A stretch of DNA of 64,000 bases, taken from the NCBI GenBank assembly GCA_024635585.1, contig JAGXIP010000242.1, positions 1 through 64,000 of the forward strand, in the 5' to 3' direction. Of this stretch, positions 36,216 to 45,708 are shown one piece after another. The notes under the pieces were generated by a model. It did not search any database. It worked only from the letters and a program-made list of their open reading frames with translations, and was not told where the DNA came from. Within the stretch, counting starts at the first letter, position 1. Every line of letters begins with the position of its first letter. Position numbers and translations under genes: made by a program. The DNA is from Saccharicrinis sp. (GTDB lineage Bacteria > Bacteroidota > Bacteroidia > Bacteroidales > Marinilabiliaceae).

Positions 36216-37676
36216 ATGAACTGTATCGATTATTTATTACCATCAGATGTGGATGAAAATGAACTTTTTGTGCTGGGACAAAGGGAAACGCTTTCGTTTT
36301 TCGATTTAAAGCAACAGGTAATAGCCCTTGCTCGCGGCTTGCAGCTCAAATATGGTTCGGGCAATAAGATCATATTGTTATCTCCAAACAGTAATTTCTT
36401 TATTGTCAGCTACCTTGCCATCATGAAATCGGGCAATGTGGTGCTTCCTTTGAACCCTGCCACCGAGGAAGTGCAGTTGCAATATATCAAGGAACAAGCC
36501 GGGGTGGAGCTGGCGATCATACCCACTTTACTTAAGGCCAGGATAAAGGTGCCTTTTCATACTATCTGGTGCGAAGAGAACATAAGGCAGTTATCCAACG
36601 AAAAATCGGACGTGGATGATATACCGGAAGCCGATTTCGGGCCCGATACCTTAGCCCAAATTATCTATACCTCGGGTTCAACAGCCATGCCCAAGGGGGT
36701 TATGATATCGCATAAAAATATTATCGCCAACACTTCGTCTATCATCGATTATCTAAAACTTGGACCAAGCGATATCATGGAAGTGGTTCTGCCATTTTTT
36801 TATTGCTATGGTTTGTCCTTGTTGCACACCCACCTTAGGGTGAAGGGTAAAATAGTACTCAACAATAATTTTATCTTTTTGGGTTCGGTATTTAAAGATC
36901 TCGAAAAATACAAGTGTACCGGGTTTGCCGGGGTACCCAGTCATTTCCAGATTCTTTTGCGCAAGTCGGATACTTTTGCAAAAACAGCATTCCCCCATCT
37001 GCGCTATGTGACTCAGGCGGGAGGTAAGTTGCACACCGTATTTATAGAGGAGTTTATAAAGGCACAGCCCCAAACAAAATTTATAGTGATGTACGGGCAA
37101 ACGGAGGCCACGGCCAGACTTTCCTATCTTCCTTCGGAAAGGCTTGAGGATAAGTTGGGTTCGTTGGGCAAGGGAATCCCCGGTGTGGAGTTGATAGTGG
37201 TCGACAAAAATGGGCATCCTACAAAACCCGGTGAGATAGGTGAAATAATTGCCAAAGGCGATAACGTGATGTTGGGTTATTATAAAGATGAGAAGGCTAC
37301 TGCTGAAGCTCTTAGAGATGGATGGCTTTATACCGGCGATTTGGCAAAGGTGGACGAGGATGGGTTTATATACCATGCTGCCCGCCGAAAAGAGATTATT
37401 AAAGTGGGCGGACGAAGGGTCAGCCCTAAAGAAATTGAAGAAATAATAGTGTCTATCCCCGGTGTAGTGGATTGTACCATCACATCGGTTAATGATGATG
37501 TGCTGGGCGAAGCAATAAAAGCCGTTGTGGTTAACAGCGATGCCAATCCTGAACTGAACGAAAAGTTGGTGAAGGAATATTGCAGTACCCGTTTGGCCTC
37601 CTTTAAAATACCCCATATCGTGGAGTTCCACTCGAAAATGGAGGTGAACGCAGCAGGGAAAAAGGTGAAGAAATAA
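36216..37676 (+). CDS. AMP-forming acyl/aryl ligase (ANL superfamily)
   Basis: 486 residues. Adenylation motifs in order: IIYTSGSTAMPKGVMISHKN (A3), MYGQTEATARLSYLP (A5), YTGDLAKVDEDGFIY (A7) and AARRKEIIKVGGRRVSPKEIEE (A8). The catalytic lysine is near the end (NAAGKKVKK). It activates a carboxylic acid as its adenylate and probably loads it on the ACP encoded 4 kb upstream. Together with AsnB and the NadE-like protein it forms an acyl-activation and amidation set. The large minus-strand ORF at 36753-37685 is a shadow of this gene. Confidence 0.9.
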   Translation: MNCIDYLLPSDVDENELFVLGQRETLSFFDLKQQVIALARGLQLKYGSGNKIILLSPNSNFFIVSYLAIMKSGNVVLPLNPATEEVQLQYIKEQAGVELAIIPTLLKARIKVPFHTIWCEENIRQLSNEKSDVDDIPEADFGPDTLAQIIYTSGSTAMPKGVMISHKNIIANTSSIIDYLKLGPSDIMEVVLPFFYCYGLSLLHTHLRVKGKIVLNNNFIFLGSVFKDLEKYKCTGFAGVPSHFQILLRKSDTFAKTAFPHLRYVTQAGGKLHTVFIEEFIKAQPQTKFIVMYGQTEATARLSYLPSERLEDKLGSLGKGIPGVELIVVDKNGHPTKPGEIGEIIAKGDNVMLGYYKDEKATAEALRDGWLYTGDLAKVDEDGFIYHAARRKEIIKVGGRRVSPKEIEEIIVSIPGVVDCTITSVNDDVLGEAIKAVVVNSDANPELNEKLVKEYCSTRLASFKIPHIVEFHSKMEVNAAGKKVKK

Positions 37677-37735
37677 AAACAGCAACCATTTGTTATTGGC
37701 TAAGGCAATAGTTTATTACTCGCTTTACAGTCATG

Positions 37736-38251
37736 TTACCAACCATTAAAACTGAGCATCTCATTTATATTTTTGCGTTTTTTATCCGGTATTTTGTTTT
37801 CTGTCGGATATCCAATAGTAAGTATGGCGATGGGTTCCCATCCATCATCGCAAGGTATGGCGTTATGTATTAATTTCGGGTCGAAGTTGCATACCCAGCA
37901 GGTTCCAAGTCCCAAATCCGTTGCCATTAAAGTTATGTGATCCGTTGCAATGGCCGCATCAATGTCGCAATGATCCTTGTTGTCGAATTGCCTTGTCCAC
38001 GATGTTTGGTGATTTCCGTAAATAACAATTAGGTTTGGCGCTTTGCAAAACCAATCGCGAGGATAGGCCAAATGAATTTTTTCCATTATTTTGTCGTCGT
38101 CGATGACCACAAATTTCAGAGGCTGCCTATTGGCGGCAGATGGAGCCATTATGCCGGCATCTACAACTTGTTTTAGAAGGGTGCGATCAACCTTGTTTTC
38201 GTGATAGCTCCGCACCGAATATCTCGATTTTATCAATTCTTTAAAATGCAT
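37736..38251 (-). CDS. Nitroreductase-family FMN oxidoreductase
   Basis: 171 residues, short for the family but complete. SRYSVRSYHENKVD and GIMAPSAANRQPLKFVVI are the N-terminal FMN-binding signatures, LMATDLGLGTCWVCNF the central one and AILTIGYP the end strand. It reduces nitro compounds, quinones or flavins with NAD(P)H; the natural substrate is unknown. Convergent with the AMP ligase gene. Confidence 0.9.
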   Translation of the reverse strand: MHFKELIKSRYSVRSYHENKVDRTLLKQVVDAGIMAPSAANRQPLKFVVIDDDKIMEKIHLAYPRDWFCKAPNLIVIYGNHQTSWTRQFDNKDHCDIDAAIATDHITLMATDLGLGTCWVCNFDPKLIHNAIPCDDGWEPIAILTIGYPTENKIPDKKRKNINEMLSFNGW

Positions 38252-38350
38252 ATCAATATTAATTTGTGTTTTCCATTGTTATGAGCTATACAATATATCA
38301 AATGTTCTCTGTAATTTTAAAAACTTTAACGCAAATTATACCATTGCCTC

Positions 38351-39115
38351 ATGTTTTTCATCTTATCTAAAATTTTAGCTTTCTTTTTATCACCAATATG
38401 GTGGATAACCGTTTTACTATTGGCTTACCTGATCTTTAAAAAGCATAAGCGACGCAAACTGTTTTTTATGGCAGCCATTTGTCTTCTTTTAGTATTTTCT
38501 AATCAATTGTTGTTGTACAAGGTAAGTGGTTGGTGGGAAGGAGAACTGAAAAACCCGGATGAGATTGGGTACTACGATGGTATTATTTTACTAGGTGGGT
38601 TTTCAAATTACCAAAGTGAAGCGCAAAGAATGCGATTTATGCAAAGCGGCGATAGGTTGTTTCAGGCTGTTGAGTTGTATAAAAAAGGCAAAGCTCAGTA
38701 TTTTATATTTACTGGTGGTTCGGGTAGGGTGCTGGTGCGCGAGAAAAGGGAGGGTGAATATTTGAAGGACTATTTAAAATTGTTGGGTATTCCACAAGAT
38801 AGCACTCTGGTGGAGTGGAAATCAAGAAATACGCATGAAAATGCGGTAGAAACAGTAAAGCTTTTAGCGGCCAAAAATATGGAACAGGGTAAATATCTGT
38901 TGGTAACTTCGGGCTTTCACATGAAACGTGCTTTGGGCTGCTTTAAAAATGAGGGCATTGATGTGGTGCCCTATACTGCCGATCCGTTGCAGAGTAGCAT
39001 CGCACCGGATTTTTGGGATGCCATAAACCCTTCGGCATCTGCACTGGGCACCTGGGAACTTTTATTCAGAGAGTGGGTGGGGTATGCGGTGTATAAAATA
39101 AGAGGGTATGTATAA
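38351..39115 (+). CDS. YdcF/ElyC-family (DUF218) membrane protein
   Basis: 254 residues. Two N-terminal hydrophobic helices (ILAFFLSPIWWITVLLLAYLIF; FFMAAICLLLVFSNQLLLY) precede a DUF218 domain with DGIILLGGFSNY, FIFTGGSGRVL, SRNTHENAVET and LLVTSGFHMKRAL. ElyC-type members act in envelope/peptidoglycan homeostasis; the exact reaction is not known. Divergent from the nitroreductase. Confidence 0.9.
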   Translation: MFFILSKILAFFLSPIWWITVLLLAYLIFKKHKRRKLFFMAAICLLLVFSNQLLLYKVSGWWEGELKNPDEIGYYDGIILLGGFSNYQSEAQRMRFMQSGDRLFQAVELYKKGKAQYFIFTGGSGRVLVREKREGEYLKDYLKLLGIPQDSTLVEWKSRNTHENAVETVKLLAAKNMEQGKYLLVTSGFHMKRALGCFKNEGIDVVPYTADPLQSSIAPDFWDAINPSASALGTWELLFREWVGYAVYKIRGYV

Positions 39116-39265
39116 GATACTTTTAACCATTTTATTTTAAATTTTTATGTTACAGATTTTTAGCTTAACTTATCTTAATTAAAGCTTGCTCAAAATTCAA
39201 GTGAACTATAATTGGTTTTTACATGTTGAAATAGTAACCTTTATTTTAAACTAAAAAATTACAAA

Positions 39266-39601
39266 ATGAAAAAGACAGTATTTTTCACCATGGCATTGAT
39301 GTTTATGTTTACCGTGAATACTCTGATTGCGGGGAATAAGGACTTGAAAACGGGCTCTGAAGAAACGGGGGATGCCATAAAAACAGAAAACACACTATCG
39401 GAAGAGGAAATTAGCCTCATGACAAAACGTGTTGAAGAAATCCGGGATATGGATAAATCAGAAATGAATTCCAAGGAGCGCAAAGAGTTAAGAAAAGAAC
39501 TGAGAGAAATTAAGAGTGATATTAAAAAAAGCGGAGGAACCGTTTACATTAGCGGAGGTGCCCTTATTTTAATAATTATATTAGTTATCCTTTTGGTTTA
39601 A
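39266..39601 (+). CDS. Secreted or membrane-anchored small protein
   Basis: 111 residues. Cleavable signal peptide (KKTVFFTMALMFMFTVNTLIAG), then an acidic/basic helical middle (EEEISLMTKRVEEIRDMDKSE..., KERKELRKELREIKSDIKKS). A C-terminal helix follows (GTVYISGGALILIIILVILLV). Small proteins with the ending VYISGGALI are common in Bacteroidota and remain uncharacterised. Probably lies in the envelope with the helical part in the periplasm. A terminator follows. Confidence 0.75.
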   Translation: MKKTVFFTMALMFMFTVNTLIAGNKDLKTGSEETGDAIKTENTLSEEEISLMTKRVEEIRDMDKSEMNSKERKELRKELREIKSDIKKSGGTVYISGGALILIIILVILLV

Positions 39602-39647
39602 GCTATAAAAATGATTATTAAGTGTGAATTTTAAATTTTTAGGTGAT

Positions 39648-39682
39648 ACTTCCGGTTGATATTGAATCGACCGGAAGTTTTA
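39648..39682 (+). terminator. Intrinsic terminator
   Basis: ACTTCCGGTTGAT pairs with ATCGACCGGAAGT, followed by TTTTAAT. It ends the small secreted-protein gene. Confidence 0.8.
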
Positions 39683-39750
39683 ATATAGAGTTCATTGCAA
39701 TTGCTGATAAAATTAAATATCCTAGCCTAACCGGGTTTTAAAATATATAA

Positions 39751-42700
39751 ATGCAAAAAATATATTCGTCCTTAAGAAATATACAGGAACTATTTTATCA
39801 CTTCTTTAAACCCCATTTTATTTTTGTAGGTCTGTTTTTTTTGGGGTTCGCCGCAGAAACTACTTCTCAAGAATATTTTCAACAAGAGGTTAATTACGAA
39901 ATAGATGTTACACTAAACGATCAGCTTCATGAATTAACTGCTTTTGAAACCCTTGAATACATCAATCATTCGCCCGATACCCTTCATTTTTTATACTTCC
40001 ATCTGTGGCCAAATGCCTACTTAAATAATACTACCCCATTAGCCAGGCAGTTGCTTAAATTTTACGGCAAACAGCCCTTATTTAGCGATCCTGATTTAAT
40101 GGGATTTATTGATTCGCTCGACTTTAAAGTTAACGGCAGTGCAGTGTATTGGGAATTGTTACCAAATCAACCTGATATATGTCGCATCGATTTGGAAGCT
40201 CCATTAAATCCAGGGGATACCTTAAAAATATCCACACCCTTCCATATAAAAATACCCAAGGGTGTTACCTCCCGATTGGGTCATATTGGCGAATCCTATC
40301 AAATTTCGCAGTGGTATCCCAAACCTGCTGTTTACGATAGGGAAGGCTGGCATGAAATGTCCTATCTCGATCAAGGAGAGTTTTATTCGGAATTTGGGCG
40401 CTTTGATGTGCACATAACGTTGCCGCAAAATTATATTGTGGGTGCATCGGGTAACCTGCAAAATGTGAGTGAAATTAAAATGTTGGACAAGCTAGCGGCG
40501 GATACATCCTGGATTAAATCGGCCTATACGCAGGAAGATGATTTCCCGGTTTCATCACAGCAGATGAAAACATTGCACTATACTGGCGATAAAATACATG
40601 ATTTTGCCTGGTTTGCCGATAAGCGGTTTCATGTGCAAAAAGGAACAATGATCCTTCCCAATTCAGGTAGGGAAATAACAACTATGGTTTTGTTTACCAA
40701 TGAGCAATCCGATCTTTGGAAAGATGCTTTGGATTATTCACAAGGTGCAATCCATTGGCTATCGGAAAAGATTGGCGATTATCCTTATCAGAGTTTTACA
40801 GCTGTACAAAGTGCCCTTACTGCAGGTAGCGGTATGGAATATCCTGGCGTTACTGTAATTGGCCGGGCGCAAGATGCCTATTTCCTCCACGAGGTGTTGG
40901 TACACGAAATTTGTCACAATTGGTTCTACGGGGCACTTGCGTTCAATGAGCGAAGATATCCGTTTATGGATGAAGGTTTAACGAGTGCATACACCAACCG
41001 CTACATGGGCGAAGTATACCCCGAAAAAAAACTTTGGGAGGTGTATGTGCCAAATAAAAAATTAGCAAAGTTTATGCATTTAGATGAACTGCCGATTCAA
41101 CGAATGCAGGAACTGGAATGGCTTATTCAAGCTCGAAGCAACCAGGAACAAGCCATGAGCCTGCCATCCATTGATTATACCGAATTAAATTATGTGCTGA
41201 TGCTCTATAATAAGGCGGCAATGTCCTTTGATTATTTAAGGGCTTACCTGGGCGATACGGTGTTTGACGCTGCCATGCAAACGTATTACCGTCAACGGAG
41301 TTCCAAGCATACACAGCCCGAAGATTTTAGAGCGCTATTAGAAAACTACTCCGGCAAGGATTTATCTTGGTTTTTTAAAGATTTATTGGGCACCACAAAA
41401 CGATTGGACTATAAAATGCTTAGCATACAGAATAAACAATTATTAGTGCAAAACAAGGGCGAACTGGTTGCTCCATTGTTAATTGCCGGCTTCAATGGCG
41501 ATACACTTATGTTCGAAAAATGGATAGATGGATTTGAAGGGCAGCAATGGATCGATCTTCCTATGGGCAATTATTCCGAATTTAAAATAGATCCCGACCA
41601 TGTAATGCCCGAAATTTTCAGGATAAATAATAATATTAAAACAAGTGGGTTATTCCCGAAAGCGGATCCCATCAATACACAACTGCTATTTACTGTTGAC
41701 GATCCTGAAACATACACACTTATTTATATGCCTGCCTTTAACTGGACGCAGGAAAATGGGTTTATGCTGGGATCGGCATTTCACAATGGGTTTATTATAC
41801 CTAAACCAATACAGTATTTTGTAGCGCCTTTTTATGCTTTTGGAAATTCCGATTTGGCTGGTTTTGGACGTATTGCTTACAATATTACCCCTTACAATAA
41901 ATTAATCCGGCGAGCGACTTTGTCTTTGGAAGGTACACAGTTTGGAGCGCCGGGGAACCAAAATTATCAAAAGTTGAAAGCTGGCGCGGAATTGATTTTT
42001 CGTAATAGGAACACGACCAGCACCTTCGACCATAAATTCATGGGAAATTATATTAGGGCATCTAACCTTTCGAATATTATACAGCTAGAAAAGGCGAAGA
42101 TGAATTCCTATGTGCAGTTTGAATACCTCCTTGAAAAGAAAGGTTTTATAAATCCCCTTTCCTTATTGGCTTCCTTCGAATCGGGCGAAACACACCAAAA
42201 AACATCACTCGATTTTAATTATAGACTAAGCTATTTGGGTAAAAAAAGTGGATTGGATGTCCGGTTTTTTGCAGGAACCATGTTGAAAACAGATTCCGAG
42301 ATCCCTTTTTATTCCTTTTCGGCTAGCGGGAGGAGGGGGAGAGAGCAATATCTCTATCAGGGTGTTTACCCCGATCGTTTTAGCACCTTCCCCAAAAACT
42401 TTTTTTCGCGACAGATGACTTTATCCGAAGGAGGCTTGGTTATGCCGGTGAATGGGGCATTAGGTTATAGTGAATGGCTTTTATCCCTCTCTTTTACCGC
42501 TAATTTGCCCGGTAAAGCTTCACGATTTCCGGTAAAGCCGTTTGTTAACTTATTACTGAATGATCATGGTATGCCAACAGGTCACGAATCACCGCTTTTT
42601 TACGAGGCAGGTTTAAAAACTGGTATTTGGGGATTTTTTGAATTTTATATTCCTTTAGTTATTTCTAAAAATATGGATTCGGTCGATGATACATTTAAAA

Positions 42701-42765
42701 ATAGAATCCGCTTTGTTTTCTCCCTCGATTCTTTCACCAACTTTAATTTAAGTGGTAAAAATTAA
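39751..42765 (+). CDS. M1-family zinc metallopeptidase, exported
   Basis: 1004 residues. An N-terminal hydrophobic signal (FIFVGLFFLGFAAETTS) precedes the gluzincin domain. The zinc motif HEICHNWFYG (HExxH) is near residue 388, with the third ligand Glu in FMDEGLTSAYTNR 18 residues further. A GSGMEYPG motif matches the GxMEN exopeptidase loop, with Glu-Tyr-Pro replacing Glu-Asn, so aminopeptidase specificity may differ. The last 350 residues look like a beta-barrel-like or beta-rich domain (repeated aromatic strand pattern). Likely acts at the periplasm or cell surface. Confidence 0.88.
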   Translation: MQKIYSSLRNIQELFYHFFKPHFIFVGLFFLGFAAETTSQEYFQQEVNYEIDVTLNDQLHELTAFETLEYINHSPDTLHFLYFHLWPNAYLNNTTPLARQLLKFYGKQPLFSDPDLMGFIDSLDFKVNGSAVYWELLPNQPDICRIDLEAPLNPGDTLKISTPFHIKIPKGVTSRLGHIGESYQISQWYPKPAVYDREGWHEMSYLDQGEFYSEFGRFDVHITLPQNYIVGASGNLQNVSEIKMLDKLAADTSWIKSAYTQEDDFPVSSQQMKTLHYTGDKIHDFAWFADKRFHVQKGTMILPNSGREITTMVLFTNEQSDLWKDALDYSQGAIHWLSEKIGDYPYQSFTAVQSALTAGSGMEYPGVTVIGRAQDAYFLHEVLVHEICHNWFYGALAFNERRYPFMDEGLTSAYTNRYMGEVYPEKKLWEVYVPNKKLAKFMHLDELPIQRMQELEWLIQARSNQEQAMSLPSIDYTELNYVLMLYNKAAMSFDYLRAYLGDTVFDAAMQTYYRQRSSKHTQPEDFRALLENYSGKDLSWFFKDLLGTTKRLDYKMLSIQNKQLLVQNKGELVAPLLIAGFNGDTLMFEKWIDGFEGQQWIDLPMGNYSEFKIDPDHVMPEIFRINNNIKTSGLFPKADPINTQLLFTVDDPETYTLIYMPAFNWTQENGFMLGSAFHNGFIIPKPIQYFVAPFYAFGNSDLAGFGRIAYNITPYNKLIRRATLSLEGTQFGAPGNQNYQKLKAGAELIFRNRNTTSTFDHKFMGNYIRASNLSNIIQLEKAKMNSYVQFEYLLEKKGFINPLSLLASFESGETHQKTSLDFNYRLSYLGKKSGLDVRFFAGTMLKTDSEIPFYSFSASGRRGREQYLYQGVYPDRFSTFPKNFFSRQMTLSEGGLVMPVNGALGYSEWLLSLSFTANLPGKASRFPVKPFVNLLLNDHGMPTGHESPLFYEAGLKTGIWGFFEFYIPLVISKNMDSVDDTFKNRIRFVFSLDSFTNFNLSGKN

Positions 42766-42785
42766 TGCAATTTATTTGATGATTT

Positions 42786-42828
42786 GGAGGGGAGGGGAGA
42801 GTGAATTACAGTCTCATCCCGCCCCTCC
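42786..42828. terminator. GC-rich hairpin between convergent genes
   Basis: GGAGGGG pairs with CCCCTCC, and GGGAGA pairs with TCTCATCCC inside it. No long T-run follows on either side. Probably separates the M1 peptidase and TlpA-type genes. Confidence 0.5.
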
Positions 42829-42842
42829 GGTGATGATTATTA

Positions 42843-45221
42843 TCAATCGGTTAAAAACTCCGCAAACAATTTCTTTAGTTCCTGATTGGATGATGCAAAA
42901 TATATTTTGTCTTTTACCACGTTCCCATTTTTATCCACTAGCACATAGTGGGGTATGCCACTTATATTGAATTTTGATGCAAAATGATTCCACTCATCCG
43001 GGTTAAGCCTATAATGCTCGCCTTTAATATCCGGAATCATCATATTCCAAGTGCCGATGGGAGATGTGTGGTTTGTAATATACACAAATTCAATAGCTTC
43101 GTCTTTCAGCTCTTCTTTTAATGGTTTTATTTTTTCCATGCCACTGCGACAAGGGCCACACCATGTTGCCCAGAAATCTACAAAAACCACCTTGCCTTTG
43201 TATTTGGACATAATAGTATCAAATAGCTTGTCTGCAGTTGTAATTGGGGTTTCGTTAATTACATATCCTGTTTTGTGTTTGTTTGCTTCCAGCGTATCGT
43301 CTATCTTTTTTTGTTCTGCATCGCTATATTGTAATAAATGCTCCACAATAAATTCATTAGAAATATTTGCTTTAATTTCATCTTTGTCAACTTCGCTAAA
43401 AGGTTTTTGCTCACCTCTCATTCGTTCACATTTTGACTGAGCAAAAATGATATCGTTTACAAATCCTTTATCTATACCAAAATAGGTTATCAAATTTTCG
43501 GATTGAGCTTTTTTATATCCATTTTTACTAACGGAAGACATTATCTCAGCATGTTTTTCGTAAAACCTTTTAAAAGCAAGGCTGTCAGAACTGAATATTT
43601 CTTTTAGATTACCCTCGCTTTTAATTAAGGCATCCAAAATATTCCTCTCTTCTATATTTAAAGGGATATTCTTTTGTGTAATTGAACCTTTTAGAGCAAT
43701 AAAAATGAAGTTGGATTTAGGTCGAACATTTTCATTAAAACGTACCCTGTTTATTAAAGTGTTATACGCGCCACCGGATACAAGGGATAGCGGATTATTC
43801 AATTCGTCGTTATTCATAAAGCTATAATAATCAGGCTCAAAAGATTCCGGTTCCAAGGGGATTTCGCGTTGTTCGCGAGGTATTTTATGCTTTCTACGAT
43901 AAGCACTACTTTTCATCATATTATAAGACAGGATATTTTGATAAGTGTCATATGGTATTTGCAAAGCTTTAATTTGCAAAGCTTTTTTACTGGGGTTGTT
44001 CGTTTGGACATATTCCGTTAATGCTTTTTGCTCTTTTTGCATTATATCCAAGCAATAGGATTTAAATTCTTCACCGCTCATATCCAAAATCTGGTTTTGA
44101 GCTTGTTGGTAATCGAAATAGTCAATGCTATCCATTGCAAGTAGGTCTGTATTAATACGTGCAACTTCGCCCATGAATAGTGATTTTCTTTCTCGTTTTT
44201 TTCTTTCGTTGTTCGATTTATACAGAGCTGTATATTCTGAATAATCAATATAGTTAAAAGTAGTTTTCCCGGGTTCGCAATAAACACGCTCATTGACTTT
44301 AAGCATTCGGATAAAAATTTCCTGTGGATGTATCATTGGTATTTTGCACGAAAAACTTCCGTTGGGTTCGATTTGGATTAAGTGGGAGTTTTGCTCGTGC
44401 GTAAGTATATTATTGACATATGCCATCCCGGTTTTGCCCATCTTTGGATGATATCCCTTGATATAACCTTTATAAACCGCTGTATCCATTTTAAAAACCG
44501 GAAGTTTATATTCCGCATTGTTTTCAATTTTGTAGGTTGGTTTGTTGGTTTTAGTTTTGCTGAATAGTTGCATGTTTGCTGGAGAACCTCCAATCAGCAG
44601 GCCTTCTTTTTTCGGTTTTATTATTAAGTTTTCTTGTGCTGTTTCATTTTTTAAAGTGAGCATGTAGCTTTTGCCCTTTTTATTTATCAACACCTTATCC
44701 CAAACGGAATTTTTATAAATCACCTTGTCGTTATAAATTCCGTACTCCCATTGGTTACTACCATCTGTACGAAGCCAATTTCCTTGTATTTCTTCCGGAA
44801 TAAAAGGACTTGTTTTCTCGCCTTTTAAATCTATATCAAAAATCTTCCAACTCTCTTCAAGGAAATCAATTTTTGCTACGTTTTTATCAATCGCAGGGAA
44901 GTAAAGGGTATATTTATTGATTCCGCTTTCAGGTGTCCTGTGTCTTTCATTCAGCTTAATGCCTTCGGCTCTTGTTACGTAGAGTTTCTCGCCTCCGTCA
45001 CTGTTTTGTATGTGTGTTCCGTCAGAAGAAACCTGTATCCACCGTTTAGGAATAGATTCTACTTCGAAATCAATTTTAGTGATAGTGTCGTGAAGTTCAA
45101 TTTTAGTAATTTGCACATTAGCATCAGTTGTTGCACTGAATGTTGGATTTTCAATAATTTTTTGCGCAAAAGTGATTAGACTTATACACAAAGTGACAAT
45201 AAATAAAATGGGTTTTTTCAT
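42843..45221 (-). CDS. Exported TlpA-type thioredoxin-fold protein with long N-terminal part
   Basis: 792 residues. Signal peptide KPILFIVTLCISLITFAQ. The C-terminal 140 residues form a TlpA/AhpC-TSA thioredoxin domain with the redox motif VDFWATWCGPCRSGMEK (WCGPC near residue 690), and GIPHYVLVDKNG holding the cis-Pro. The first 600 residues have no recognised domain apart from a beta-sandwich-like N-terminus (NPTFSATTDANVQITKIEL). Probably a periplasmic thiol-disulphide oxidoreductase tied to a binding module. Orphan; no cytochrome maturation genes nearby. Confidence 0.88.
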   Translation of the reverse strand: MKKPILFIVTLCISLITFAQKIIENPTFSATTDANVQITKIELHDTITKIDFEVESIPKRWIQVSSDGTHIQNSDGGEKLYVTRAEGIKLNERHRTPESGINKYTLYFPAIDKNVAKIDFLEESWKIFDIDLKGEKTSPFIPEEIQGNWLRTDGSNQWEYGIYNDKVIYKNSVWDKVLINKKGKSYMLTLKNETAQENLIIKPKKEGLLIGGSPANMQLFSKTKTNKPTYKIENNAEYKLPVFKMDTAVYKGYIKGYHPKMGKTGMAYVNNILTHEQNSHLIQIEPNGSFSCKIPMIHPQEIFIRMLKVNERVYCEPGKTTFNYIDYSEYTALYKSNNERKKRERKSLFMGEVARINTDLLAMDSIDYFDYQQAQNQILDMSGEEFKSYCLDIMQKEQKALTEYVQTNNPSKKALQIKALQIPYDTYQNILSYNMMKSSAYRRKHKIPREQREIPLEPESFEPDYYSFMNNDELNNPLSLVSGGAYNTLINRVRFNENVRPKSNFIFIALKGSITQKNIPLNIEERNILDALIKSEGNLKEIFSSDSLAFKRFYEKHAEIMSSVSKNGYKKAQSENLITYFGIDKGFVNDIIFAQSKCERMRGEQKPFSEVDKDEIKANISNEFIVEHLLQYSDAEQKKIDDTLEANKHKTGYVINETPITTADKLFDTIMSKYKGKVVFVDFWATWCGPCRSGMEKIKPLKEELKDEAIEFVYITNHTSPIGTWNMMIPDIKGEHYRLNPDEWNHFASKFNISGIPHYVLVDKNGNVVKDKIYFASSNQELKKLFAEFLTD

Positions 45222-45525
45222 TGGGTTTGTTTTAATGGTTTATATATGTTGTGGGGGTAATCTTTGGGATGGTAATAGTGGAGTTCAGTTTATGTTGTGG
45301 TTTAATGTACATAACTGCTTATTTTTTGTGGGTTTTGTTTTGTTACTTTTGAATAATTAAGTCAAATATAGAAAAAATATACAAAAGATGCCTATTGTAA
45401 AAAACGCTACAAATAGATGTCGCATTTAGAACGATTAATGTAGAGAGTTGATGATTACCGGTTTTAAACCTTCAGGTTTTATTTAGCCTTAGTTTATATT
45501 ACGTCAAGTTTTGTGGCAAAGATAG
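45222..45525. other. Intergenic stretch, nothing recognised
   Basis: AT-rich, holds presumably the promoter of the TlpA-type gene (minus strand) in 45222-45400. No gene of credible length and no clear hairpin. The gene remnant at 45526 follows. Confidence 0.4.
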
Positions 45526-45708
45526 CTAGCGCCCTGTTACTTTTTGCAGCTTCAACTCTGGCAAAACAATTTTTACCTCAATATCTGTATTTTCTTTTTG
45601 CCAATAAACGATGTATTTGATACAGCCATCTTGCAACTGATATCCTTTATTTTTATAGTAGAAGTTCTTCGAAAGACCTATAGGCAGCCTCCGATAGGCT
45701 ATACTCAT
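45526..45708 (-). pseudogene. Remnant of the helicase-fusion C-terminus
   Basis: The stretch from NKGYQLQDGCIKYIVYWQKE to VLPELKLQK matches the last residues of the 1599-residue helicase at 47221-52020, with about 90% base identity over 45541-45654 versus 47227-47340. Upstream of KGYQL the sequences diverge. It is preceded by SIAYRRLPIGLSKNFYYK, coded by a palindromic stretch (CCTATAGGCAGCC...GATAGG). It is a decayed gene end, not a functional gene. Confidence 0.75.

Noticed and set aside
36753-37685. 310-residue minus-strand ORF
   Set aside because: It lies wholly opposite the AMP ligase gene, which has all its motifs. The translation shows no domain and is a shadow.
42752-42970. 72-residue ORF after the M1 peptidase
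   Set aside because: It spans the GC-rich hairpin and the end of the opposite gene and has no recognisable features.
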